Shown here piece by piece: positions 1 to 7,351 of a stretch of 64,000 nt of DNA (position 1 is its first letter; each line of letters starts with the position of its first letter). Under the pieces are notes generated by a model. That model saw only the letters and a program-made list of their open reading frames with translations, searched no databases and was not told the DNA's origin. Source of the stretch: Opitutus terrae PB90-1. GTDB lineage: Bacteria; Verrucomicrobiota; Verrucomicrobiia; Opitutales; Opitutaceae. The stretch is taken from assembly GCF_000019965.1 (NCBI RefSeq), contig NC_010571.1, positions 5,279,001-5,343,000 on the forward strand, given 5' to 3'. A program made the position numbers and the translations under genes.

Positions 1-66
1 CGGAAAATTGCCGGCGAGTCGCCCAGCCGCTACCGCGAGCGCCTGCACGGCGCCGAGCACAACTGA
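1..66 (+). CDS. C-terminal end of AraC-family regulator (partial)
   Basis: An open frame enters from the left edge and stops at 64-66. Its last 21 residues include KIAGESPSRYRERLHG, which resembles the second helix-turn-helix and terminal arm of AraC/XylS regulators, where G-x-(S/T)-P-x-x-Y-R is the family signature. Everything upstream lies outside the window, so the effector domain and target cannot be judged. Partial by position, not by mutation. Confidence 0.6.
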   Translation, partial: RKIAGESPSRYRERLHGAEHN

Positions 67-432
67 GCGGCGCGGCCAGCCAGGGGATGAGGCGTAACCG
101 TGCTGCGGCGACGTCGCACCGGACCGATCAATCGTTCGCGTCCGGGCTAGGCCCAGATATTTCACCCGCAGTTTTCTGACTGCTGAAGGAGCACCTTTAT
201 GCCGCGATGGATCTCGCGCGGTCGGGATCGCGGCATGGAGCCGCTCCTACCGTGGAATCCACACTACCGGCACCGTGCGGACAATATCCCGACTAGCCCG
301 GAAATTTCATGAACAGGACTGAAGCTGGTCCGAAATTTCCGTCCGCCTGCGGCGGAGCAACCTTGTCGCGGCTAGCCCCGACAGAGTCGGCCCGGAGGGC
401 GGATATTTCACGAACTTCGTGAAATATCCGGG
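67..432. repeat. Gene-free stretch rich in palindromic intergenic repeats
   Basis: No convincing gene lies here. Two repeat types are visible. At about 186-251 a hairpin-forming element pairs a GGAGC...ATGCCGCGAT arm with an ATCGCGGCAT...GAGC arm. Around 141-165, 290-313 and 401-434 the motif CTAGCCCGGAWATTTCA recurs in both orientations. Positions 401-413 and 417-429 form a perfect 13-bp palindrome with a 3-nt loop, lying four bases past the stop of the next minus-strand gene. It could act as a terminator-like structure for that gene, but it lacks a T-tract. Confidence 0.6.
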
Positions 433-951
433 CTAGGTCGCGGGCGTCGCTGCGGTGTGCGCCACTTCCGCGGTCGGCACCGCCACCGCGGACGCCTGCT
501 TGGCGGGATGAGCCACCTGCGCCAACCGATGCTGGCAAACCGAGCAGAACGCATCCACTTCACGGCGGGCGATCGCACGGATCACGTAGTAAAGCTGATT
601 CAACGCGGTGTCGCGCTGCGCCGGATCGATCGGCAGGTGGGCCGCCTGCTCCAGCACCAGCGCCTCCAGCAGCGCCTGCTCGCCCGCGAGGAAAAATGCG
701 AGGAGCGGGTTGCGACCGCAGGGGCATTCGGGACGCGCCGCCGAACGGCCGCCGGCGTGCTCCGCCTTCTTGCGCGTCGCCGGATCCCGCAGTCCCGCAA
801 AAATCTGATCCAGCGCCCATTCTATGAGATGCACCAATGCATCTGGATAAGCCAGCGGGCTGGTCACCCGCTCAGTGCGCAGCAGAACGTCCCAACGCGC
901 ATGGATTGCTGAACGCTGGGCACAGAGGCTGTTCAGTAGGCTCTCCTGCAT
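433..951 (-). CDS. Hypothetical protein with two CxxC-type motifs
   Basis: About 172 residues if it starts at the ATG at 949-951; in-frame ATGs at 991-993 and 1063-1065 would lengthen it, and none has a clear ribosome binding site. The sequence is mostly helical with a central CPCGRNP and a later FCSVCQH, which could bind a metal, and ends in an Ala/Thr/Val-rich tail. I do not recognise the family. It stands alone, divergent from the oxidase cluster, with a long palindrome right after its stop codon. Confidence 0.5.
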   Translation of the reverse strand: MQESLLNSLCAQRSAIHARWDVLLRTERVTSPLAYPDALVHLIEWALDQIFAGLRDPATRKKAEHAGGRSAARPECPCGRNPLLAFFLAGEQALLEALVLEQAAHLPIDPAQRDTALNQLYYVIRAIARREVDAFCSVCQHRLAQVAHPAKQASAVAVPTAEVAHTAATPAT

Positions 952-1299
952 CGTGGTAGAAGGTAGCCATGCCCGCGATGTGCTGCTTCGCATCACTTGG
1001 CGAACGATGCGCGTCTTTTGCGAGCGGATGAACCTCCACGCCAAGAAATGCTTAGCCATCGGCAACGACTGCGCAGCGATTCATTTCCGGCTGACCTAGA
1101 CTGCGCGCCTCAGCGAGGTCCCAACCTCATGACACACACTTCGGTCCCCTCAGCCACCGTCCTCCTTGCGCCGGTCGTCCGCGTCGCGCTGTCGCGCCCC
1201 GACCACGCGGCCTCCTCACCGCGGGTCGTCGTTCCGCGGCGGCGCTGGCCGTGCTCGCTCAGCCCTGAGCCGTAAGTCCACCCGCCTTTCCATCCTTTT

Positions 1300-1491
1300 A
1301 TGTCCGTCATTCCACTGACCCTCACCATCAGCCTGTGCCTGGTCTTCACGTTCATCGTTTTCTTCATTCGGGAAAACGGGCGGCGGTTCAGCAGCCCCGA
1401 GCGTGATTCGCTGCTGCCTCTGGCCGACGAGAAACCCCGGCTCGCCGCGGCCCGCCCCGCCGAGTCTCCAGACGCGCCTTACGGCCGCTGA
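1300..1491 (+). CDS. ccoS: cbb3 oxidase maturation protein CcoS-like
   Basis: 63 residues: one N-terminal membrane helix (about residues 3-23) followed by a short charged cytoplasmic tail (FIRENGRRFSSPERD). This is the size and layout of CcoS/FixS, a small membrane protein needed to insert cofactors into cbb3-type oxidase. It lies 15 bp upstream of the fused oxidase gene on the same strand. That position supports the call, since sequence conservation in CcoS is low. ccoS normally follows ccoI; here it heads the cluster. Confidence 0.6.
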   Translation: MSVIPLTLTISLCLVFTFIVFFIRENGRRFSSPERDSLLPLADEKPRLAAARPAESPDAPYGR

Positions 1492-1506
1492 GCTTCTTCT
1501 TCTCCC

Positions 1507-3825
1507 ATGACCGACCAGAAAATCACGATCGAGTACAACGACAAGGTCGTCCGCCAGTTCCTCTGGGCCACGCTCATCTGGGGCGCCGTGGGCATGCTCG
1601 TCGGCGTGCTCGTCGCCTCCCAGCTCAACTTCTGGCAGCTCAACTTCAACCTGCCGTGGCTGACCTTCGGCCGTCTCCGGCCGCTGCATACAAACGCGGT
1701 GATCTTCGCGTTCGTCGGCAACATGATGTTCGCCGGCATCTACTATTCGACGCAGCGGCTGGTGAAGGCGCGGCTCGCGAGCAATTTTCTCTCGGCGCTG
1801 CATTTCTGGGGCTGGCAGGCGATCATCGTCGGCGCGGCGATCACGCTGCCGCTCGGTTTCAGCCGCGGCAAGGAGTACGCCGAACTCGTCTGGCCGCTGA
1901 ACATCGCGGTCGCGTTCATCTGGGTCGTCTTCGCGGTGAATTTCTTCTGGACGCTCGCGCGCCGGCACGAGCGCGCGCTCTACGTGGCGATTTGGTTCTA
2001 CATCGCGACGATCATCACCGTGGCGATGCTTTACATCGTCAACCACCTCTCGATTCCCACCAGCCTGCTGCACAGCTATCCGGTGTTCGGCGGCGTGCAG
2101 GATGCGCTGGTGCAATGGTGGTACGGCCACAACGCCGTGGCGTTCTTCCTCACCACGCCGATCCTCGGCATCATGTACTACTATCTGCCGAAGGCGGCGG
2201 AGCGACCGGTGTACAGCTACCGGCTGTCGGTGGTGCATTTCTGGTCGTTGGTCTTCATCTACATCTGGGCCGGTCCCCACCACCTGCTCCACACCGCGCT
2301 GCCCGGCTGGCTGCAGAACCTCGGCATGACGTTCTCGCTCATGCTCTGGGCGCCATCGTGGGGCGGCATGCTCAACGGCCTGCTCACGCTGCGCGGCGCG
2401 TGGCACAAGCTCCGCACCGATCCGGTGCTCAAGTTCTTCGCCGCCGGCGTGACGTTCTACGGCATGGCGACGTTCGAGGGGCCTCTCCTGTCGATCAAGG
2501 CCGTAAACGCGCTCGGCCATTACACCGACTGGATCATCGGCCACGTCCACGGCGGCACGCTCGGGTGGAACGGCTTCATGGCCGCCGGCATGGTTTACTG
2601 GCTGCTGCCCCGGCTCTGGAACAAGCCGCTCTATTCGACCGCGCTCGCCAACTTGCACTTCTGGTTGGGGCTCGTCGGCATCCTCCTCTACATCGGCGCG
2701 ATGTGGACGAGCGGCATCACGCAGGGGCTGATGCTCAACGCCACGACCGAAGGCGGCACCGTGCTCGCCTATCCCTACTTTATCGACACGATCAACACCA
2801 TCCGGCTGATGATGCTGATGCGCGTGATCGGCGGCGTGCTTTACCTCTCCAGCTGGGGCATCCTCGCCTACGTCTTCATACGCACCGTGCGCGGCGCCCA
2901 ACCCGTCAACGGCACCATCGAGGTCTTTGCCGAACCGAGCACCGCCGACGAGCGGCTCGGGGTCCGTGGCACGTTCTTCAGCGCGCCAACCCTCTTCACG
3001 GTCCTCGGCGTGGGCTTCGCCACGATGTGGATGCTCGGCACCGATTTCGTCAGCGTTCTCGGGCTGATCGGCGCGCTGGTCTGCTTCGTCGCGGGCTACG
3101 CGCTCTTCACCGCGCGCGGCAAGTCCTGGGCCGCCTGGTACGAACGGCTGCTGCTAAATGCCCTGCCGTTCACCGTGCTCACCTTCCTCGCGGTCGCCGC
3201 CGGCGGCGCGATCCAGATCGTGCCGACCGTTCTGGTCGAGAAGGCCCAGAACGTCGAAGATCGCATTCAGGTCGTCTACACGCCGCTCGAGCTCGCCGGC
3301 CGCGACATCTACGTACGCGAGGGCTGCTACACCTGCCACTCGCAGATGGTCCGGACGCTGGTGCCCGACGTGCTTCGCTACGGCGACTACTCGCGGTTGG
3401 GTGAATCGATTTACGATCATCCCTACCAGTGGGGCTCGAAGCGCACCGGTCCCGATCTGGCGCGCGAAGGCGGCAAGTATCCGAATATCTGGCATATACG
3501 CCACATGGCGGATCCGCGCTCGATCTCGGCCGGTTCCATCATGCCCAACTATCCGTGGCTGCTGGAGAACAACACGGACGTCGCCGTGCTGCCTGCGAAG
3601 ATTCGCGTGCAGCAGCTGCTCGGCGTGCCGTTCCCCGAACGCAGCGCGCAGCAGATCTTCGATGCGGTGAAGGAACAGTCCACCGCGATGTCGCAAGAGC
3701 TGCGCGCGGCCGGCGCCTACGTTGCGCCCGAGAAGGAGATCATCGCGCTCACGGCCTATCTCCAGACGCTCGGCCGCTCGCAGAAGGTTGAGAAGCTTTC
3801 CGCCGCGGCCTCCGGCACGCACTGA
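1507..3825 (+). CDS. ccoNO: Fused cbb3 cytochrome c oxidase subunits I and II (CcoN-CcoO)
   Basis: 772 residues. The first roughly 480 residues are CcoN, the haem-copper catalytic subunit, with about a dozen membrane helices. Histidine ligands are visible in LHTNAV (H61), WWYGHNAV, the GPHHLLH pair and HVHGGTLGWNG. The C-terminal part is CcoO: after further membrane segments comes a single haem c site CYTCH at residues 607-611 and conserved GPDLAREGGKYP and IMPNYPWL motifs. Separate genes encode these subunits in proteobacteria; the fusion is known in Bacteroidota and Verrucomicrobiota. The enzyme reduces O2 at the cytoplasmic membrane with high affinity and pumps protons. First large gene of a collinear cco run. 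Confidence 0.95.
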   Translation: MTDQKITIEYNDKVVRQFLWATLIWGAVGMLVGVLVASQLNFWQLNFNLPWLTFGRLRPLHTNAVIFAFVGNMMFAGIYYSTQRLVKARLASNFLSALHFWGWQAIIVGAAITLPLGFSRGKEYAELVWPLNIAVAFIWVVFAVNFFWTLARRHERALYVAIWFYIATIITVAMLYIVNHLSIPTSLLHSYPVFGGVQDALVQWWYGHNAVAFFLTTPILGIMYYYLPKAAERPVYSYRLSVVHFWSLVFIYIWAGPHHLLHTALPGWLQNLGMTFSLMLWAPSWGGMLNGLLTLRGAWHKLRTDPVLKFFAAGVTFYGMATFEGPLLSIKAVNALGHYTDWIIGHVHGGTLGWNGFMAAGMVYWLLPRLWNKPLYSTALANLHFWLGLVGILLYIGAMWTSGITQGLMLNATTEGGTVLAYPYFIDTINTIRLMMLMRVIGGVLYLSSWGILAYVFIRTVRGAQPVNGTIEVFAEPSTADERLGVRGTFFSAPTLFTVLGVGFATMWMLGTDFVSVLGLIGALVCFVAGYALFTARGKSWAAWYERLLLNALPFTVLTFLAVAAGGAIQIVPTVLVEKAQNVEDRIQVVYTPLELAGRDIYVREGCYTCHSQMVRTLVPDVLRYGDYSRLGESIYDHPYQWGSKRTGPDLAREGGKYPNIWHIRHMADPRSISAGSIMPNYPWLLENNTDVAVLPAKIRVQQLLGVPFPERSAQQIFDAVKEQSTAMSQELRAAGAYVAPEKEIIALTAYLQTLGRSQKVEKLSAAASGTH

Positions 3826-3866
3826 CCCCGCTCTCAGCTCTGGACGCTCAGCTCTGGACTTCCTCC

Positions 3867-4082
3867 ATGTTCAAACGCCTCCCGCTCGAAGAACACACCA
3901 CCGCCTGCCTGACGATCGCGTTCGTGACCGCGGTGACGATCTTCTTCGGCTTCGCGTGGCGCGCACTCCGCATGAGCCGCGCGCAGGTCGACCGGTTCGC
4001 CCAGCTGCCGTTCGCTCCGGAAACCAGCGACCAACCGGCCGCACCGGATCCCGCCGCCAACCCAACCACGCCTCGCACCTAA
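3867..4082 (+). CDS. ccoQ: cbb3 oxidase small subunit CcoQ-like
   Basis: 71 residues with one membrane helix (about residues 11-31) and a proline/alanine-rich hydrophilic tail. Sequence alone is weak evidence. Its size, topology and position between ccoNO and ccoP match CcoQ/FixQ, which stabilises the oxidase complex. The start codon ATG at 3867 is the only reasonable one. Confidence 0.6.
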   Translation: MFKRLPLEEHTTACLTIAFVTAVTIFFGFAWRALRMSRAQVDRFAQLPFAPETSDQPAAPDPAANPTTPRT

Positions 4083-4092
4083 TTTCTTCCCC

Positions 4093-4683
4093 ATGTCCCA
4101 GACTCAACCACCGCCCTCTTCCCCTCCCCACGAGGATCAGGTCCGCGACCACACGTTCGACGGCATCCAGGAATACGACAAGCGCCTGCCCAATTGGTGG
4201 CTCGCGACCTTCTACGGTGCGATGGTGTTTTGGGTCGGCTTCTGGTTCTACTACGAACGCGCTCATCTCGGCCCCAGCAATGCGGAGCGACTCGAACAGC
4301 AGATGGCCGTGATCGAAGCCGCAAGACTCGCCGCCGCACCCGCACTCGATGATGCGAGCCTCTGGAAAATGAGTCGTAACGCCGTCTTCATCGACGCCGG
4401 TCGCGCGACCTTCGCGTCCACCTGCGCCAGCTGTCACTCCGCCAAGCTGACCGGCGGCATCGGGCCCAACCTCGTCGACCAGCTTTGGATTCACGGCGGC
4501 AAGCCCAGCGAGGTTTATCAAACCATCACCGACGGCGTGCTCGTGAAAGGCATGCCCGCCTGGGGTCCGGTGCTCGGCACGAAGAAAGTCTCCGAGCTCG
4601 CCGCGTTCATCCTGAGCCATCACCAGGAAAACGAGCCGATCGAGAAACAGGAGGCGTGGATTCCCATCGCTCCCGCGTCGTGA
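4093..4683 (+). CDS. ccoP: cbb3 oxidase cytochrome c subunit CcoP, single haem
   Basis: 196 residues. The N-terminal half carries the typical CcoP segment HTFDGIQEYDKRLPNWW followed by one membrane helix (about 37-54). The periplasmic domain has one haem c site, CASCH at residues 111-115, then GGIGPNLVDQLW and GMPAWGPVL, the latter carrying the axial methionine. Classical CcoP is about 300 residues with two CXXCH motifs; the first cytochrome domain is missing here, with no trace of a frameshift. It feeds electrons to the CcoNO core. ATG lies 10 bp after the ccoQ stop. Confidence 0.9.
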   Translation: MSQTQPPPSSPPHEDQVRDHTFDGIQEYDKRLPNWWLATFYGAMVFWVGFWFYYERAHLGPSNAERLEQQMAVIEAARLAAAPALDDASLWKMSRNAVFIDAGRATFASTCASCHSAKLTGGIGPNLVDQLWIHGGKPSEVYQTITDGVLVKGMPAWGPVLGTKKVSELAAFILSHHQENEPIEKQEAWIPIAPAS

Positions 4684-4715
4684 GATGATTGCCCCGCAAT
4701 TGCGCCCGCCGTCAG

Positions 4716-4779
4716 GTGGCGCCCGGCGTCCCTGCCGGGCGGTTCGTGATCGGGGTGGCCCCGGGCGTCCCTGCCGGGC
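4716..4779 (+). repeat. Tandem pair of GGCGTCCCTGCCGGGC repeats
   Basis: Two 25-bp copies (4716-4740 and 4755-4779) of a GTGGCNCCGGGCGTCCCTGCC-type repeat lie in the ccoP-ccoG gap. A diverged copy with the core GGCGTCCCCGCCGG lies after ccoG near 6396-6412. Each copy has short dyad symmetry (GCCCGGC / GCCGGGC). They belong to the dispersed intergenic repeats of this genome. Confidence 0.6.
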
Positions 4780-4853
4780 TGCGCGATGCGCCAACGCACT
4801 CGTGCCTGCCGGGCACGGCCAGCTCCACCTCGGCGACTGATCGCCGCGTCGTC

Positions 4854-6380
4854 ATGTCCGCCACCCTTCCCCCGCATCCGCCAAGCGCGCGCTCTCCGGT
4901 TCCGTCGCTGGACTCCGTCACCACGATCCGCGCCGACGGCTCGCGTCCGTTTCTGTATCCGAGCGACAGCCACGGCCGCTTCACCACGGCCCGGCGCTGG
5001 TCGGCCTATCTGCTGATCGCGGTCTACCTCGCGCTGCCATGGATTCCAGTCAACGGTTACCCGGCCGTTTTCCTGGATATCGCCGAGCGTCGCTTCCATC
5101 TGTTCGGCGTCACGCTCGCGGCGCAGGACCTGTGGCTGCTGTTCTTCCTGATCACGGGCGTGGGGTTCGCGTTGATCTTCGTCACGGCGCTGCTGGGCCG
5201 AGTCTGGTGCGGTTGGGCGTGCCCGCACACCGTCTTCCTCGATCACGTGTACCGATGGATCGAACGCTGGATCGACGGCGACGCGCCGCAACGTCGTGCG
5301 CTCGCCGCGGCCCCGGTAGGTTTCAAGAAACTCGTCAAGCGCATCACCAAACACGCGCTCTACTTCCTCGTCTCCGCGGTCATCGCCCACCTGTTTCTCG
5401 CCTACTTCGTTTCGATTCCGGAAGTATGGTCGATGGTCCGCGCGGATCCGTTGCAGCATTGGGGTGCGTTCGTCTTCATGATGGTCGCGACGGGCACGCT
5501 GCACTTCAACTTCGCCTGGTTCCGCGAACAGCTCTGCATCGTGCTCTGTCCGTATGGCCGCATGCAGTCGGCCATGATCGACGACCACACCCTCGTGATC
5601 GGCTACGACTGGATGCGGGGCGAGCCGCGTGGCAAACGCCACGCGCCCACGCACGCAGTCGCCGCGCAATTCCGCGCGCCCGCGCTCACGGAGGGCTTGC
5701 CGCCTGGTCCGTCCACCACCCCGGGCGATTGTGTGGACTGCTTCCGCTGCGTGCACGTCTGCCCGACCGGCATCGACATCCGCCAAGGGCTGCAGCTCGA
5801 GTGCATCGGCTGCACCGCCTGCATTGACGCGTGCGACGACGTCATGACCCGGCTGCACCGGCCCAAGGGGCTCATCCGCTACGCCTCACAAAACGCGTTT
5901 TCCGGCAAACCGACCCGCTGGTTCCGCCCGCGCACGATCCTCTACGCCGTCCTGCTGGCCATCGGCGCTGGCGTCGCCGGCACCGCCCTCTCCACGGTTC
6001 GGCCCGCGAATCTCAGCGTCACGCGCATCACGGGCGCGCCCTACATCGTGGACGTCGCCAGCGTCCGCAATCAGTTCTTCGTCCGGCTGGTCAACAAGCG
6101 CAACGAGCCCGTCGCACTGCAGCTCCAAATCACCGACGTCCCTGCCGGCGTGCGGCAGAATGGTTTCACGGCACCGATCGAGATCCAGCCGCTCGGGGAA
6201 ATCGTCCAGCCGCTCGTGCTCCAGCAGCCACGGCATGACTACACCGGACCGTTCCATTTCGCGATTCAGGTCCGTGACGCGCGCAACACGTTCACGCTTT
6301 CCCGGGCTCTGGAGTTCCTCGGCCCCGAGGCCCGGCTTCTGCGTGAAGAAGAAGCGGAGGCCGCCCGTGGGACCAAGTAG
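4854..6380 (+). CDS. ccoG: cbb3 oxidase accessory ferredoxin CcoG (RdxA/FixG family)
   Basis: 508 residues from the ATG at 4854. A longer frame back to 4689 runs through the repeat pair and is unlikely. Membrane helices flank NapH-like CGWACPHTVFLDH and CIVLCPYGRMQS motifs. Two [4Fe-4S] sites follow: CVDCFRCVHVCPTGID and CIGCTACIDACD. A C-terminal FixG immunoglobulin-like domain covers roughly the last 120 residues. CcoG reduces Cu(II) to Cu(I) for the copper path into cbb3 oxidase. It follows ccoP, as is usual. Confidence 0.93.
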   Translation: MSATLPPHPPSARSPVPSLDSVTTIRADGSRPFLYPSDSHGRFTTARRWSAYLLIAVYLALPWIPVNGYPAVFLDIAERRFHLFGVTLAAQDLWLLFFLITGVGFALIFVTALLGRVWCGWACPHTVFLDHVYRWIERWIDGDAPQRRALAAAPVGFKKLVKRITKHALYFLVSAVIAHLFLAYFVSIPEVWSMVRADPLQHWGAFVFMMVATGTLHFNFAWFREQLCIVLCPYGRMQSAMIDDHTLVIGYDWMRGEPRGKRHAPTHAVAAQFRAPALTEGLPPGPSTTPGDCVDCFRCVHVCPTGIDIRQGLQLECIGCTACIDACDDVMTRLHRPKGLIRYASQNAFSGKPTRWFRPRTILYAVLLAIGAGVAGTALSTVRPANLSVTRITGAPYIVDVASVRNQFFVRLVNKRNEPVALQLQITDVPAGVRQNGFTAPIEIQPLGEIVQPLVLQQPRHDYTGPFHFAIQVRDARNTFTLSRALEFLGPEARLLREEEAEAARGTK

Positions 6381-6447
6381 CCGTGGCCAGTGGAGCCCGG
6401 CGTCCCCGCCGGACTCGAGCGCGCGGCACCTTTCCCGGGACAAACGC

Positions 6448-6600
6448 GTGCGGTCCACACCACCTGCTTCCCGCGTCTGGCTGTGGATCGTCGCGGCCTT
6501 TGCGCTTCAGCTCGCCGCGTGGGCAACCTGGTTCGTCATCGCTTCACAACACCGCGTCGCCGAAGTGCCGCTGGAAACAGCCGGAGGCAATAAGCGCTAG
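6448..6600 (+). CDS. Small membrane protein in the cco cluster
   Basis: About 50 residues from the GTG at 6448: one strongly hydrophobic helix (WLWIVAAFALQLAAWATWFVI) and a short hydrophilic tail ending four bases before the next gene. The slot between ccoG and the TauE/SafE-like gene is where ccoH often sits, but it is far shorter than CcoH (about 150 residues) and shows no FixH motif. It may be a reduced CcoH substitute. The start codon is uncertain. Confidence 0.45.
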   Translation: MRSTPPASRVWLWIVAAFALQLAAWATWFVIASQHRVAEVPLETAGGNKR

Positions 6601-6642
6601 GCGGTGAGCCACGACCCTCTCCCGCAGCTGCCCGCCGCCTTC

Positions 6643-7350
6643 ATGGATCTCGCCGCGATCAACTCTCCCGCCACCGCCCTCGTCGCCGGACTCGTCACGA
6701 GCCTGCATTGCGCCGGCATGTGCGGCCCGCTGGCGTGCGCGCTGATGCCGGTCCGCAGCTCGACGGGTCAGCCCGGAGCGGATCCATCGACCGTCAGCAC
6801 CACGTATCATCTCGCGCGACTGACCAGCTACACGCTGCTGGGGGCGGTTGCCGGCGGACTCGGCGGACTGCCGCTCAGCTTCGTCTCGAGTTCGGCGCTG
6901 CGGTGGGCGCCCTGGGTGCTGGTCGCATTCTTCCTCGCGATGGCTTTTCGGCTCGATCGGCTGCTGCCGAAGCCGGCGTTTCTCGGCCGGTTCTCGCTGC
7001 ACCTCGGCCGCTGGACTCAGGGGCGCTCGCGGGTGCAGGCCGCCGCTGCCGTGGGCTTCGCCACGCCGCTGCTGCCTTGTGGCCCGCTCTATTTCGTCAT
7101 CGCGCTCGCGTTGATGACCGGCTCGGCATTGCGCGGCATCGAGTTCATGCTCGCGTTCGGACTCGGCACCGTGCCGCTGCTCTGGCTCGCGCAGTCACAA
7201 TTCCAATGGGTGCGCCAAAAACTTTCGCCGCTGTGGCTCAACCGCGTCCGGATCTCGCTCGCGCTGATCACCGCCGTCACCCTCAGCTGGCGCTTGCGCG
7301 GTACGCTCGGGTTCGCCGGGCCCGATCCGGCGAACTTCATCTGCCATTGA
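6643..7350 (+). CDS. TauE/SafE-like membrane protein of cbb3 clusters
   Basis: 235 residues from ATG 6643; a GTG at 6604 would add 13. Six or so membrane helices, with the family signature LHCAGMCGPLACALM near the N-terminus and CGPLYFVIALAL in the middle. This COG2836-type family (sulfite exporter TauE/SafE-like) is regularly found next to ccoI and is thought to take part in copper delivery to the oxidase. The Cys/Met-rich first helix suits copper handling. It ends one base before the ccoI start. Confidence 0.8.
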   Translation: MDLAAINSPATALVAGLVTSLHCAGMCGPLACALMPVRSSTGQPGADPSTVSTTYHLARLTSYTLLGAVAGGLGGLPLSFVSSSALRWAPWVLVAFFLAMAFRLDRLLPKPAFLGRFSLHLGRWTQGRSRVQAAAAVGFATPLLPCGPLYFVIALALMTGSALRGIEFMLAFGLGTVPLLWLAQSQFQWVRQKLSPLWLNRVRISLALITAVTLSWRLRGTLGFAGPDPANFICH

Positions 7351-7351
7351 G

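Noticed and set aside
1216-2901. Long minus-strand open frame (561 codons) opposite ccoNO
   Set aside because: Composition is Arg/Glu/His/Asp-rich low complexity typical of antisense frames in GC-rich genes, and ccoNO on the plus strand is unmistakable.
4689-4853. N-terminal extension of CcoG
   Set aside because: This segment translates two copies of an intergenic repeat (APGVPAG twice) and precedes a good ATG at 4854.
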